Positions 16,445-25,139 of a stretch of DNA of 64,000 nucleotides are shown in pieces. Numbering within the stretch: the stretch's first letter is position 1; each line of letters begins with the position of its first letter. This DNA is from 20CM-2-55-15 sp964633285 (lineage in GTDB: Bacteria; Acidobacteriota; Terriglobia; 20CM-2-55-15). The position numbers and the translations under genes are program-made. The notes under the pieces were generated by a model. The model was not told the DNA's origin. It worked only from the letters and a program-made list of their open reading frames with translations, and searched no databases. The stretch is taken from NCBI GenBank assembly GCA_964633285.1, contig CAZWGA010000016.1, positions 29,729-93,728 of the forward strand. The letters are read 5' to 3'.

Positions 16445-17593
16445 GTGAATCTCAGTAAAGAACGCATTCTCACCACGCATGTCGGAAGTCTTCCACGTAC
16501 GCAGGATGTCGTAACTCTGCTGTTCCGGCGCGAGCAGAACGAGCCGTGCGACAGGAAGGAATTCGATCGCGTCATGACCGAGGGTGTCGCCGAGACGGTC
16601 CGGAAGCAGGTCGAGCTCGGCATCGACGTCGTCAGCGACGGTGAAACGTCGAAAATCGGATATGCGACCTACATCAAGGATCGCCTCACCGGCTTTGACG
16701 GCGACAATCCCCGGCAGATCGCGCTCGACCTTCAGGACTATCCCGAGTTTCGCGCTCGAATGGCCGCCTTTGCGGGCAAGCAGACCTTCAAACGGCAATC
16801 CTGTGTCGGCCCCATCCAGTTTGTGGGGCACGAAGATCTTCAGAAGGACATTTCAAACATTCGCGCCGCTGCTGTACGGCATGGAGCACGCGAAGCATTT
16901 TTGAATGCGGCATCACCTGGAGTGGTTTCAGCCTTCCAGCCAAATCACTATTACCCGTCGCACGCCGCGTATATTGAAGCGATCGCGGAAGCGATGCGCG
17001 TCGAGTACGAAGCCATCGTCAACGCCGGCCTTCTTCTCCAGCTCGATTGTCCGGATCTCGCAATGTCGCGGCACACCGGCTTTCAGGATTTGACCGAGGC
17101 CGAATTCCTGAAACAGGCCGAGCAGCAGGTCGAAGTCATGAATCACTCGCTTCGCAATCTTCCCCCGGACCGCCTGCGCATGCACGTTTGCTGGGGCAAT
17201 TACGAAGGGCCGCACATACACGACATCCCGCTCGAAAAGATTATCGGAATCGTTCTCAAAGCGCGGCCCTCGGCCATCCAGTTCGAAGCTTCGAATCCAC
17301 GCCATGCGCACGAATGGATGGTGTGGAAAGAAACGCGTATTCCGGAGGACAAGATTCTGATTCCCGGCCTGCTGACTTCGACATCCAACTACGTTGAGCA
17401 TCCTGAACTGATCGCACAACGCATTGCGCAGTTTGCCGGAATTGTCGGGCGCGAGCGTGTGATCGCCGGGACCGACTGCGGCTTTGGAACTTTCGCCGGA
17501 ATCGGCAAAATGGACGCGAACATTTCTTACAAGAAGCTTGAAGCTTTGGTTGACGGAGCGGCTCTCGCATCGAAGCGGCTCTGGAGGTCATGA
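16445..17593 (+). CDS. Cobalamin-independent methionine synthase (MetE C-terminal type) family protein
   Basis: A 382-residue protein equal to the catalytic C-terminal half of MetE, without the N-terminal half of the full enzyme (about 750 residues). The GTG start at 16445 leads into the family opening LTTHVGSLPRT. VSDGETSK and the zinc ligands in HVCWGN and GTDCGFGTFAG are present. Short MetE-like proteins act as core methyltransferases using other methyl donors, or demethylate small substrates, so methionine synthesis is not certain. The SnoaL-like gene overlaps its stop codon (ATGA), so the two are translationally coupled. Confidence 0.85.
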   Translation: MNLSKERILTTHVGSLPRTQDVVTLLFRREQNEPCDRKEFDRVMTEGVAETVRKQVELGIDVVSDGETSKIGYATYIKDRLTGFDGDNPRQIALDLQDYPEFRARMAAFAGKQTFKRQSCVGPIQFVGHEDLQKDISNIRAAAVRHGAREAFLNAASPGVVSAFQPNHYYPSHAAYIEAIAEAMRVEYEAIVNAGLLLQLDCPDLAMSRHTGFQDLTEAEFLKQAEQQVEVMNHSLRNLPPDRLRMHVCWGNYEGPHIHDIPLEKIIGIVLKARPSAIQFEASNPRHAHEWMVWKETRIPEDKILIPGLLTSTSNYVEHPELIAQRIAQFAGIVGRERVIAGTDCGFGTFAGIGKMDANISYKKLEALVDGAALASKRLWRS

Positions 17594-18051
17594 TGGGAAT
17601 CCTGGGTCCCGGATCTTTGGAAATTCTCGAAATCGAACGTGAGTGCGAGCGGCTGGTTCTCGACTTTGTTTATTACAGCGACCGCCAGGATTATGAGGCA
17701 CTCGCTCGGTTGTTTGCACCTGACGGAGTGATGTCACGCCCAAGCGGCGATCCACTCGTTGGCCGGGATGCGATTCTGAAATCGTACCAATCGCGGCCGG
17801 CAGGACGGATGACCCGGCACATTTCCACCAATATCCGCATTCATGTGGAATCACGGAGCCGGGCAACCGGCATCAGCTATGCGGTGGTTTTCTCCGCTAA
17901 TGCCGGTGCGCCGCCCACGGACCATTTTGGAATCCAGGCGGATCCACGCCAGCTCATCGGTGAATTCGAAGATGAATTCGTACTGACAGACGATGGCTGG
18001 CGTATTGCCGCACGCCGGGCCCGGTTTGTGATGCAATTCGCACCTTTATAG
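17590..18051 (+). CDS. SnoaL/NTF2-like protein
   Basis: A 153-residue protein with the cone-shaped NTF2 fold: an N-terminal helix pair (ECERLVLDFVYYSDRQDYEA), LARLFAPDGVM, then a curved sheet ending DDGWRIAARRARFVMQF. Members are dehydratases, isomerases or ring-hydroxylating-dioxygenase beta-subunit-like proteins. No catalytic pair can be named with confidence. It starts inside the stop codon of the MetE-like gene, suggesting a joint role, perhaps in demethylation or aromatic metabolism. Its 3' end overlaps the convergent xanthine dehydrogenase gene by 6 bp. Confidence 0.75.
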   Translation: MMGILGPGSLEILEIERECERLVLDFVYYSDRQDYEALARLFAPDGVMSRPSGDPLVGRDAILKSYQSRPAGRMTRHISTNIRIHVESRSRATGISYAVVFSANAGAPPTDHFGIQADPRQLIGEFEDEFVLTDDGWRIAARRARFVMQFAPL

Positions 18052-18900
18052 CCGGCCGCTGCAGTTGGCTAAAAAATCCTTTACCAGATTCGATGTAACG
18101 CGGCGGCGATACTGTTCGGTGGAACGGATATCGTCGATGGGATGAATTTCATCCTGAATGGCTTTGGCCGCTTCGTCGATGACTTGTTCCGTCAACGGGC
18201 GCCCGCGAATCAGGCTTTCAGTTTGAACGGCGCGAAGCGTGTACGGAGCGACGCTGGCGAAAACCATTCGAATGTCCCGAACCAACCCGTCAGACCCCAT
18301 CCGAATGCGGCCGGCGAGAAGTGTCTTCGAGATAGCCTGGAACCGTCGCGTTCCGACTTTTCGAAAATACTCAAACCAACCGCTGTCCGGTTGAGTGAGG
18401 TGAATCGCAGTGATCAGTTCATCGCCTCTGCGTTCCATTTGTTTGTATCCGCGATAGAACTTTCCGAGAGGAACGCGGCGAGTGCCTTTCCTGCTCGCAA
18501 GCTCGACTTCTGCGTCATATGCCATCAGCGCCGGCACGCCATCCGCGGCTGGAGACGCATTCGCGATATTCCCGGCCCACGTGCCGCGGCTCTGAATCGT
18601 CAGGGCGCCGACTTCACGCGCTGCGAGCGCAAGCATTGGAAACTTCGATTTGATCTCGCTGCGCCGCACATCCCGATACGTTGTCAACGCGCCCAGCGTG
18701 AGCGTGCCGCCGCGCACGGAAAGCGCGGGCTTCAGCTCCGAGAGTTCCTGGAGATTGAGGAACGAGCATTCCGGAAGGACACCGGCCTGCAAATAGACCA
18801 TCAAATCGGTGCCTCCGGCGAGAGGCACAATGCCTTTCACCGAATCCAGCATTTCCAAAGCATCGTCAAGAGAACGAGGATTGTGAACTTCAAAACCCAT
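18046..18900 (-). CDS. Xanthine dehydrogenase-type FAD-binding subunit
   Basis: A 284-residue medium subunit of a molybdenum hydroxylase. The ATG at 18900 is chosen because it begins the family start MGFEVHNPRSLDDAL; longer readings run into the neighbouring gene. IVPLAGGTDLMVYLQAG (about residues 28-44) and TWAGNIANASPAADGVPAL (about 106-124) are the FAD-binding loops of PF00941, and the C-terminal CO-dehydrogenase flavoprotein domain follows. It passes electrons from the 2Fe-2S subunit to NAD+ or another acceptor. It is the last gene of the purine cluster; 1 bp separates it from the 2Fe-2S subunit gene. Confidence 0.9.
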   Translation of the reverse strand: MGFEVHNPRSLDDALEMLDSVKGIVPLAGGTDLMVYLQAGVLPECSFLNLQELSELKPALSVRGGTLTLGALTTYRDVRRSEIKSKFPMLALAAREVGALTIQSRGTWAGNIANASPAADGVPALMAYDAEVELASRKGTRRVPLGKFYRGYKQMERRGDELITAIHLTQPDSGWFEYFRKVGTRRFQAISKTLLAGRIRMGSDGLVRDIRMVFASVAPYTLRAVQTESLIRGRPLTEQVIDEAAKAIQDEIHPIDDIRSTEQYRRRVTSNLVKDFLANCSGRL

Positions 18901-18901
18901 A

Positions 18902-19348
18902 TCAACGCAATGCCGCTTTAATGGAGTCCAGAATGCGCGTGTAGCCGGTGCATCGGCAGATGTTTCCGGCAAGCGCCTCACGCATGTCTTCCGCCTCGTC
19001 CGGATGTTCCCGATAGTAAGCTCCCGCAATAATCATGCCGGGCGTGCAAATGCCGCACTGTGCCCCTCCATGCTCGTGAAAAGCATCCTGTACCGGATGG
19101 AGATTCGAAGCGTCGCCCAGCCCTTCGATTGTCGTGATCTGCTTTCCCTGCGCCTGGCAGGCGGGGACCATGCAACTCAGGACCAGAAGGCCATCCATGA
19201 GAACAGCGCAGGCGCCACATTCGCCCTCACCGCATCCTTCTTTGGTTCCGGTGAGCCGGAGGTCTTCGCGCAGCACATCGAGAAGACGCCGCATGGGAGC
19301 CGATGCGATCTGATATGGAGTGCCGTTGACGTTGAACGCAAGTTCCAT
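18902..19348 (-). CDS. Xanthine dehydrogenase-type 2Fe-2S subunit
   Basis: A 148-residue small subunit with the two [2Fe-2S] clusters of molybdenum hydroxylases. The plant-ferredoxin-like cluster ligands are CGEGECGACAVL (about residues 38-49) plus a later Cys in LVLSCMVPAC. The second cluster ligands are QCGICTPGMI and NICRCTGY. It carries electrons from the molybdopterin subunit to the FAD subunit. It lies between these two subunits, with 1 bp on each side. Confidence 0.93.
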   Translation of the reverse strand: MELAFNVNGTPYQIASAPMRRLLDVLREDLRLTGTKEGCGEGECGACAVLMDGLLVLSCMVPACQAQGKQITTIEGLGDASNLHPVQDAFHEHGGAQCGICTPGMIIAGAYYREHPDEAEDMREALAGNICRCTGYTRILDSIKAALR

Positions 19349-19349
19349 C

Positions 19350-21536
19350 CTAAGAATCCACTTCCTTCATCATCCGCTCCGGCAAAATCGGAGCCTCATT
19401 AATAAATCGACCGCCCAACGCCTGAGCGACTGCGGCTGCGATTGCCGGAGCAGGTCCATCGATGGGCATCTCGCCGATGCCCTTCGCATGATAGGGACCC
19501 GGATTCGAGTGTGGAAATTCGATGAACTCCACCTGAATGTCCGGAGTATCGGCGGCTGTCGGAACGATGTAATTGGTGAACTGAGTGTTTTTCATGGCGC
19601 CACGATCCAGAACGACATTTTCGTAAAGCGCGAATCCCACGCCCTGCGCGATACCACCCTCGATCTGTCCAGCGGCAAGAACCGGATTGATGACGCGTCC
19701 ACACTCGACCACGGAAGCGATGTGGGTCGCACGAGCCGAGTATTCGACGAGGTCGACTTCCACTTCCGCCACATCGCAACTCCACGCGTAGCCACTGTAG
19801 GCTTCGCCGCGATACTTCTCATCGTCCCAGCGAATGTCCGAAGCCGGTTCATAGCGTACGGTCAGCTTCAATTCGCCGTGTTCGGCGATGTATTGGCGGG
19901 CTGCTGCGGCAAAATCCGTAGGAGCGCCAAGACGCTTCTTCATTTCTTCGGATGCGCGTTCGACAAGTTTCCCCACGATCATGGTTGTTCGCGAAGCCAC
20001 AGTCGGGCCGCTGTTCGGCACCGCAGCAGTATCGGGCTGATGGATTTCGACCAGGTCCGGTGAAAGCCCGCATGTTTCCGCCGCGATTTGGGCAAGTACG
20101 GTGTTGGTCCCCTGGCCATATTCGACATTGGCGGCGAAGATCTCCACGCCTCCGCGTCCGGTCAGCCGCATCGATATTTCCGAAGCCAGACGCACTTCCC
20201 CGCTTCCTGTAAAACCGCTTCCGTGAAAGAACACAGAAACTCCGATACCCTTCCGTGCCGCGCCGCCACGCGCGTTAAGTTCCTCGAACTCCCGGCGCTT
20301 CTTTTTGTAATCCGAAAGCTCCAGCGCGCGATCCATCAACGCCTCGAGATTGATTTCTTCTTTGATGACCTGCCCCGTCGGCATACGGTCACCCTGACGA
20401 AGAAAATTCTTCCGTCTCAATTCGGCGGGATCCATACCCAGGACATCCGCAGCGCGGCTCATGTGCATTTCGATGGCAAAGATCGACTGAGGCGCGCCAA
20501 ATCCGCGAAAGGCGCCGTATGGCACGGAATTGGTCATGACCACACGGCTTCGCACACGCGTGTGATCGCATTTATACGGCCCCCAGGAATGCAGTGTGGC
20601 GCGCGACAGCACGACATACGACAAGGTCGGGTAGGCTCCGCCGTCAAGGGTGATATCGATATCCAGGGCAAGCAGTGTGCCGTCTCGCTTGAATCCCGCC
20701 TTGATGCGGATCGCCGACGGATGCCGTTTCGTTGTTGCCCACATGTCTTCGTGCCGCGAATAAATCATTTTCACCGGCCGCCCTCCTGCTTTCCACGAGA
20801 GCAACGCGGCATGGCCACCGATCATGTTGGGATATTCTTCCTTCCCTCCGAAGCCTCCACCCGTCTCCGTTTGAATCACTCGAATACGATCCGCGGGCAA
20901 TCCAAACAACGGTGCGAGAGCCTTCTGTACGTAATATGGACACTGCATCGAGCCCATGACGGTGATGGACTGGCCGGGAACCGAGGTCGCGATCATCGCC
21001 TGAGGTTCGATATAAAGGTGTTCCTGCGCTCCTGTTCGATATGTCTCTTCGACGATCACATCGGCATCCGTCCACTGGCTGTCCGGATCACCCTGATCCA
21101 CTGCAATCGATTTGAAGATGGCCTGGCGCGTGACAGCGGCTTCCATCGTGAGCACGGCCGGCAGTTCCTCCACTTCGACTTCAATGTATTTCAACGCGCG
21201 TTCGGCCAATTCTTTGTCCGGGTGAGCAATCAGCGCGATCGGTTCGGCGATATGACGAATCTCGCGGTCCACAAGAAACGGCTGCTCTGTGTCGATCAAA
21301 GTCACGGCGTTCACGCCGGGAATGTCTTTGGCCAGGACGATCGTGAATTCGGTCCACGGAATTCCATCACGAAAATGAATCCGCCGGATTACACCGCGAG
21401 GTATCGTCGAACGAACGGTCCTGCCGTATAGACAATTCTCGAGCGGAACATCGTCCGCATAGAGGGCGTGCCCGGTCAGCTTCGGAATGCCTTCTTTACG
21501 GCGAACGCTCTTCCCTATCGTCTGAAACGTCTTCAC
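19350..21536 (-). CDS. Xanthine dehydrogenase-type molybdopterin-binding subunit
   Basis: A 728-residue large subunit that binds the molybdenum-pterin cofactor and hydroxylates the purine, here most likely hypoxanthine/xanthine to urate. It has the a/b hammerhead domain at the N-terminus (GKSVRRKEGIPKLTGHALYA), the TETGGGFGGKEE loop near residue 227, the VPYGAFRGFGAPQ loop and the C-terminal KGIGEMPIDGPAPAIAAAVA containing the catalytic Glu region. Length and order match the large subunits of three-gene enzymes. Its 5' end overlaps the ureidoglycolate amidohydrolase stop by 4 bp, tying it to the urate pathway. The substrate is inferred from this context. Confidence 0.9.
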   Translation of the reverse strand: MKTFQTIGKSVRRKEGIPKLTGHALYADDVPLENCLYGRTVRSTIPRGVIRRIHFRDGIPWTEFTIVLAKDIPGVNAVTLIDTEQPFLVDREIRHIAEPIALIAHPDKELAERALKYIEVEVEELPAVLTMEAAVTRQAIFKSIAVDQGDPDSQWTDADVIVEETYRTGAQEHLYIEPQAMIATSVPGQSITVMGSMQCPYYVQKALAPLFGLPADRIRVIQTETGGGFGGKEEYPNMIGGHAALLSWKAGGRPVKMIYSRHEDMWATTKRHPSAIRIKAGFKRDGTLLALDIDITLDGGAYPTLSYVVLSRATLHSWGPYKCDHTRVRSRVVMTNSVPYGAFRGFGAPQSIFAIEMHMSRAADVLGMDPAELRRKNFLRQGDRMPTGQVIKEEINLEALMDRALELSDYKKKRREFEELNARGGAARKGIGVSVFFHGSGFTGSGEVRLASEISMRLTGRGGVEIFAANVEYGQGTNTVLAQIAAETCGLSPDLVEIHQPDTAAVPNSGPTVASRTTMIVGKLVERASEEMKKRLGAPTDFAAAARQYIAEHGELKLTVRYEPASDIRWDDEKYRGEAYSGYAWSCDVAEVEVDLVEYSARATHIASVVECGRVINPVLAAGQIEGGIAQGVGFALYENVVLDRGAMKNTQFTNYIVPTAADTPDIQVEFIEFPHSNPGPYHAKGIGEMPIDGPAPAIAAAVAQALGGRFINEAPILPERMMKEVDS

Positions 21537-22777
21537 ACCGCACCTGCGAGTTCGGCCAAAGCTTCGGCAAGAATCAGGGTGCCTCTGCCGATTTCTTCAG
21601 GCGAGGAATATTCATCGGGACGATGACTGAAACCAGAACGGCACGGAATAAAAATCATGGCTGTAGGCGCGATTCGGGAAATGAACAGCGAGTCGTGATA
21701 CGCGCGGCTGATCATGCGCATGTGAGTCAGTTGATGCGTCTCACATGCCCGGCTGAGTACTTCCACAACTTCAGGTGCGCATTGCGCCGGCGGATCGACA
21801 TTCAACGGTTCGATACGAACGCCGAGACGCCGGCGCATCGCCACTTCCTCGCACGTTGTTTTTATTTTTCGAAGGACACCGTCACGCCGGCCCTCATCGA
21901 TATCCCGCACATCGATCTCGAGTCGCACCTTGCTTGGAATGCTGTTCACAGCGCCGGGAAACACTTCACATACGCCAGTCGTGCCTACGGTATCGGCGGC
22001 GCCGGTCGAACGAGCCGCGACTTCAACGGCAAGCGCAATTTCCGACGCACCCAGCAAAGCATCGCGCCGATCGGGCATCAACACCGCGCCCGCGTGGCCG
22101 CCTTCGCCTTCGATGGAGATGCGAAAACTGGCGGGCGCCGCGATCGCCGTCACAATTCCGATGTCGGTCTTTTGAGCTTCGAGGATCGGACCTTGCTCGA
22201 TATGCAATTCAACGAAAGCCTCGTAGTAACCTTCCGGCAATCGTACATCCGAAAGCGAACCTTTGAATCCTGCGTGGACGCGCGCCTGGTCGAGCGTCAC
22301 TCCGCCGCGATCCTTCAACTGTTGGGCGATTGCCGGATCCAGCATGCCGCTCAAAAGCCGGCTGCCCATGCAACCGATTCCGAAGCGAGTCGGTTCCTCC
22401 GAGGTGAAGATCAGCAGTTCAATCGAACGGCGAGGATGAAACCCACTTCGCTGCAGCGCGCGAATCGCCTCGAGACCGCCGGCCACTCCGACGGTTCCGT
22501 CATATTTGCCGGCATTCGGTATAGCGTCGATATGAGAGCCCGTACCAATCGGCGGCAACTCCGGCTGCGACCCCGGCCATCGCGCGAATGTGTTGCCCAC
22601 CGGGTCTTCGCGAATCACCAGCCCTGCAGCGCCGCAAAGATCCTTCATGAATTGACGGCCTCGAAGATCCGCCTCAGTAAAGACAACCCGGGTCGTGACC
22701 GGTGGAGCTGCCTCGGAAATCGCGCCCAGTGTTTCAAGCTCCTCAGCAAGCCTGGATTGATCGACTGAAATATTCAT
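21533..22777 (-). CDS. Ureidoglycolate amidohydrolase (plant UAH type, M20 family)
   Basis: A 414-residue metal-dependent M20 hydrolase. From ATG 22777 it reads MNISVDQSRLAEELETLGAI. GTGSHIDAIPNAGKYDGTVG, the di-metal motif FTSEEPTRFGIGCMGSRLL, ELHIEQGPILE and TAIAAPASFR closely resemble plant ureidoglycolate amidohydrolase, and the late SRAYHDSLF, IFIPCRSGFSH and PDEYSSPE are diagnostic. It would convert ureidoglycolate to glyoxylate, two NH3 and CO2. It lies directly after the ureidoglycine aminohydrolase gene (20 bp gap), which makes its substrate. The alternative is a second allantoate amidohydrolase, but that function is better filled by 26478-27710. Confidence 0.85.
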   Translation of the reverse strand: MNISVDQSRLAEELETLGAISEAAPPVTTRVVFTEADLRGRQFMKDLCGAAGLVIREDPVGNTFARWPGSQPELPPIGTGSHIDAIPNAGKYDGTVGVAGGLEAIRALQRSGFHPRRSIELLIFTSEEPTRFGIGCMGSRLLSGMLDPAIAQQLKDRGGVTLDQARVHAGFKGSLSDVRLPEGYYEAFVELHIEQGPILEAQKTDIGIVTAIAAPASFRISIEGEGGHAGAVLMPDRRDALLGASEIALAVEVAARSTGAADTVGTTGVCEVFPGAVNSIPSKVRLEIDVRDIDEGRRDGVLRKIKTTCEEVAMRRRLGVRIEPLNVDPPAQCAPEVVEVLSRACETHQLTHMRMISRAYHDSLFISRIAPTAMIFIPCRSGFSHRPDEYSSPEEIGRGTLILAEALAELAGAV

Positions 22778-22797
22778 CGTGCTTCTGCCACGGGTTG

Positions 22798-23520
22798 CTA
22801 CGGGAGAGGACTTCTGTTCCAGTCTTTGTAAATCAGATACCGGGCGGGCACCCTCCCCAACGCTCCGAACCATTGAGGACAATACGGCGCCATCCAGATG
22901 AAATCCCCTTGCTTCACCGGATACCAGGAATCGCCAAGACGATAAATGCCGCCGCCGGCGAGCATCAATAATCCGTGCTCCATAACGTGACTCTCAACCA
23001 TGGGCAGCGCGGCTCCCGGCTGAAAGGTCATCGTGTTGACGGCCATATCGAAAGAGAAATGATCCGGAAGAAGATGACGCACTTCGACGCTGGCATCACC
23101 CTCCATGGGTTCCGCCTGCACCCCGGCTTCACGGCCTGTCAGGAATTCAGGAGCGGCCACACCGGCCTGCGCCTGATAAGGTTTCTCAATGACTGCGGCG
23201 CGAGCATTCCCCAACGATGTCACGGACGCGCGAACGCCTTGAGGGCAATATGCATAATGGCCGGAAGAAAGTTTCTGGCCTTCGATCAAAACTTCGCCTT
23301 CGAGCACATACACAAAGCGCTGCGCCGCAGCGGGAGCAAGGACACCGTCTGCTTCGAACTCAACGGTGAATTGCGTGAACCGGGCGCCACGAGCCGGCCC
23401 CACGTGAATAATCGCGTTCGCGTTCTTCATTCCCGGAAGCGGCGCGCGCACAAAGGTATCGGGCGTCAATAGGAGATGATCGTGACGATGAGCGCTGCGT
23501 GTATGACCCAGATCCTGCAT
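22798..23520 (-). CDS. allE: (S)-ureidoglycine aminohydrolase (bicupin)
   Basis: A 240-residue bicupin that converts (S)-ureidoglycine to (S)-ureidoglycolate and ammonia, a step that otherwise occurs without stereocontrol. The second cupin has the Mn-binding pattern in MVESHVMEHGLLML, and the signature GDFIWMAPYCPQWFGALG followed by RYLIYKDWNR is characteristic of this family. The first cupin has FVYVLEGEVLIEG and is thought to be structural. It sits between the uraD and UAH genes with gaps of 4 and 20 bp. Confidence 0.93.
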   Translation of the reverse strand: MQDLGHTRSAHRHDHLLLTPDTFVRAPLPGMKNANAIIHVGPARGARFTQFTVEFEADGVLAPAAAQRFVYVLEGEVLIEGQKLSSGHYAYCPQGVRASVTSLGNARAAVIEKPYQAQAGVAAPEFLTGREAGVQAEPMEGDASVEVRHLLPDHFSFDMAVNTMTFQPGAALPMVESHVMEHGLLMLAGGGIYRLGDSWYPVKQGDFIWMAPYCPQWFGALGRVPARYLIYKDWNRSPLP

Positions 23521-23524
23521 TCGG

Positions 23525-24016
23525 TTACTTGATTGTGTCCCTCAAACGGAATTCCGCGATGCGATAAACCTGGCGGAGAGCCTCCTGGAACTCCGCCTCA
23601 GACGAAGCCTCCATCCGCCGTTCGAGCGCATCGAGCACATCGTACTTCGTGCTTCCTTTGACAGCGAATAAAAAAGGGAAACTGAACTTACTTCTGTACG
23701 CCGAATTCAGCCGATTCAGGCGTTCGAACTCGTCCGGCGTCAATTGATCGAGACCCGCGCCGGATTGCTCGCGCGTTGATGCCGTGGTAATGCGGGCTCG
23801 AGTCCCAAGATCGGGATGAGCACGAAGGAGCCCGAGTTGTTCGTCGCGGTTTGCAGCTTCGACCTCCGCTTTCATCACACCCAGAGCGCCTTCAAGACTC
23901 GCAAACGGCCGTTTGAACCACGCCCTTTCGGCAACCCACGGTGAATGCTCAAAAATCCACCCGATGGCACTGACGAATTCCGATTGATCGAACGCGTTGA
24001 GATCGGCGAGATTCAT
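23525..24016 (-). CDS. uraD: 2-oxo-4-hydroxy-4-carboxy-5-ureidoimidazoline (OHCU) decarboxylase
   Basis: A 163-residue helical enzyme that decarboxylates OHCU to (S)-allantoin, the third step from urate. Family motifs are visible: FEHSPWVAERAW (with the catalytic His), LLRAHPDLGTRA, and SKFSFPFLFAVKG close to the C-terminal third. The length is typical. Its ATG overlaps the end of the urate hydroxylase gene by 4 bp. Confidence 0.92.
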   Translation of the reverse strand: MNLADLNAFDQSEFVSAIGWIFEHSPWVAERAWFKRPFASLEGALGVMKAEVEAANRDEQLGLLRAHPDLGTRARITTASTREQSGAGLDQLTPDEFERLNRLNSAYRSKFSFPFLFAVKGSTKYDVLDALERRMEASSEAEFQEALRQVYRIAEFRLRDTIK

Positions 24017-24792
24017 CGCTCACGCAGCAACTTCGCTGCAAACGCTCCAACAACGATCAGAATCGACAGGACAATCCAGTTGTATTGGGAGCCGTACGTC
24101 GCCACAGGAAAATGATTACTGATCATGATAAACACAACCGGAACGACCATGAAGTTATTGTGCTTCGTGCGTTGCTTTGCCCGCGCCGCCAGCGACATGT
24201 CGGGCTCCTTGCCTTCTTTCGCGGCGGCCACAAGCTTTCGTTGAAATGGGATGATGCGCATCCACACATTCGCCGTCATGATGGTTCCGAACATTGCGCC
24301 GACGTGGATGTATGCGGCGCGGCCATCCAGGATTCTTGTCAGCCCGAAGATTATTCCAAGCAGCAGTAGGAAGGAAATCACCGATCCGGCAGGTTCATTC
24401 TTCGACAGCGGCGAACACCACAGCAGATCGTAAACCGCCCATGTGAGCGCGAGAAAAATCATACCCATCACGATAGCGAGTGGAATGCCGGCGCCGTGTG
24501 TTTCCATGAGCCCACCGGCGTAATAGACAATGATCAGAAGCGCAAAACCGCTCAACCACGTGACGGCCGCTTCCCAGCGAAACCAATGCAACTGCTGCGG
24601 AAGCGCTTTCGGAACCTTCTGGCGTTCGACGATATAGAAACCGCCGCTGTGAACCATCCAGAGTGACTTCTCGGAGTTCAACGCGCGGTCCATCCACGTA
24701 AAGAGGAACGTTTGACCGATCCACATAATGCCGGCAAAAACATGGATCCATCGGGCAGTCAGATTGAGCCACTCGCTGAGGTTGAATTGCAT
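24013..24792 (-). CDS. puuD: Membrane urate hydroxylase (PuuD type), without the cytochrome c domain
   Basis: A 259-residue polytopic membrane protein matching the urate-oxidase N-terminal domain family (PF06181) that oxidises urate to 5-hydroxyisourate. It begins LSEWLNLTARWIHVFAGIMW, and WRIIPFQRKL-like, QLHWFRWEA and KHNNFMVVPVVFIMISNH segments are as in PuuD. About seven hydrophobic segments are visible. Full-length PuuD proteins are about 400 residues, with a C-terminal cytochrome c that takes the electrons; this one stops after the last helix (KLLRER), and no CxxCH is present here or in an adjacent gene. It therefore needs a separate electron acceptor. Position between uraH and uraD supports the function. 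Confidence 0.88.
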   Translation of the reverse strand: MQFNLSEWLNLTARWIHVFAGIMWIGQTFLFTWMDRALNSEKSLWMVHSGGFYIVERQKVPKALPQQLHWFRWEAAVTWLSGFALLIIVYYAGGLMETHGAGIPLAIVMGMIFLALTWAVYDLLWCSPLSKNEPAGSVISFLLLLGIIFGLTRILDGRAAYIHVGAMFGTIMTANVWMRIIPFQRKLVAAAKEGKEPDMSLAARAKQRTKHNNFMVVPVVFIMISNHFPVATYGSQYNWIVLSILIVVGAFAAKLLRER

Positions 24793-24794
24793 GA

Positions 24795-25139
24795 TCAGGT
24801 TCCGCGATAGGTCGAATATCCGAAAGGACTCAACAGCAGGGGCACATGATAGTGCTGCGCCGCATCGGTCACAGTAAAGAGCACGGCGATGCTCGGGTAA
24901 AAACAGTCCATCCTTCGGGAGGCGAAATAAACTGCGGTATCGAATGTGAGCCGGTAAGTTCCTGCCGACAGCTTCAAGCCTTCCGGTAGCAAGCCTCGAA
25001 CTCTCCCTTCGGTGTCGGTTATGCTTTGCCCGACCGTAGAAGCCGAGCCATCTACTGCAATCCTCTCGAGAACTACGGGGACACCGGCCGCAGGACGCCC
25101 CATCGATGTATCGAGAACATGCGTGCTGACACCGCTCAT
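24795..25139 (-). CDS. uraH: 5-hydroxyisourate hydrolase (transthyretin-like)
   Basis: A 114-residue transthyretin-like enzyme that hydrolyses 5-hydroxyisourate to OHCU. It opens with GVSTHVLDTSMGRPAAGVPV, where the catalytic His lies, has FYPSIAVLFTV in the middle, and closes with HYHVPLLLSPFGYSTYRGT. The family's terminal tetrapeptide is normally YRGS; here it is YRGT, a conservative change in the active-site tail. It overlaps the allantoinase stop by 4 bp. Confidence 0.94.
   Translation of the reverse strand: MSGVSTHVLDTSMGRPAAGVPVVLERIAVDGSASTVGQSITDTEGRVRGLLPEGLKLSAGTYRLTFDTAVYFASRRMDCFYPSIAVLFTVTDAAQHYHVPLLLSPFGYSTYRGT

Noticed and set aside
20088..21431. A 447-codon plus-strand open frame inside the xanthine dehydrogenase large subunit
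   Set aside because: The minus-strand gene has clear molybdenum hydroxylase motifs; the plus frame has none and no start signals.
21623..22768. A 381-codon plus-strand open frame opposite the ureidoglycolate amidohydrolase
   Set aside because: Shadow of a motif-rich gene; unnatural composition rich in His and Arg.
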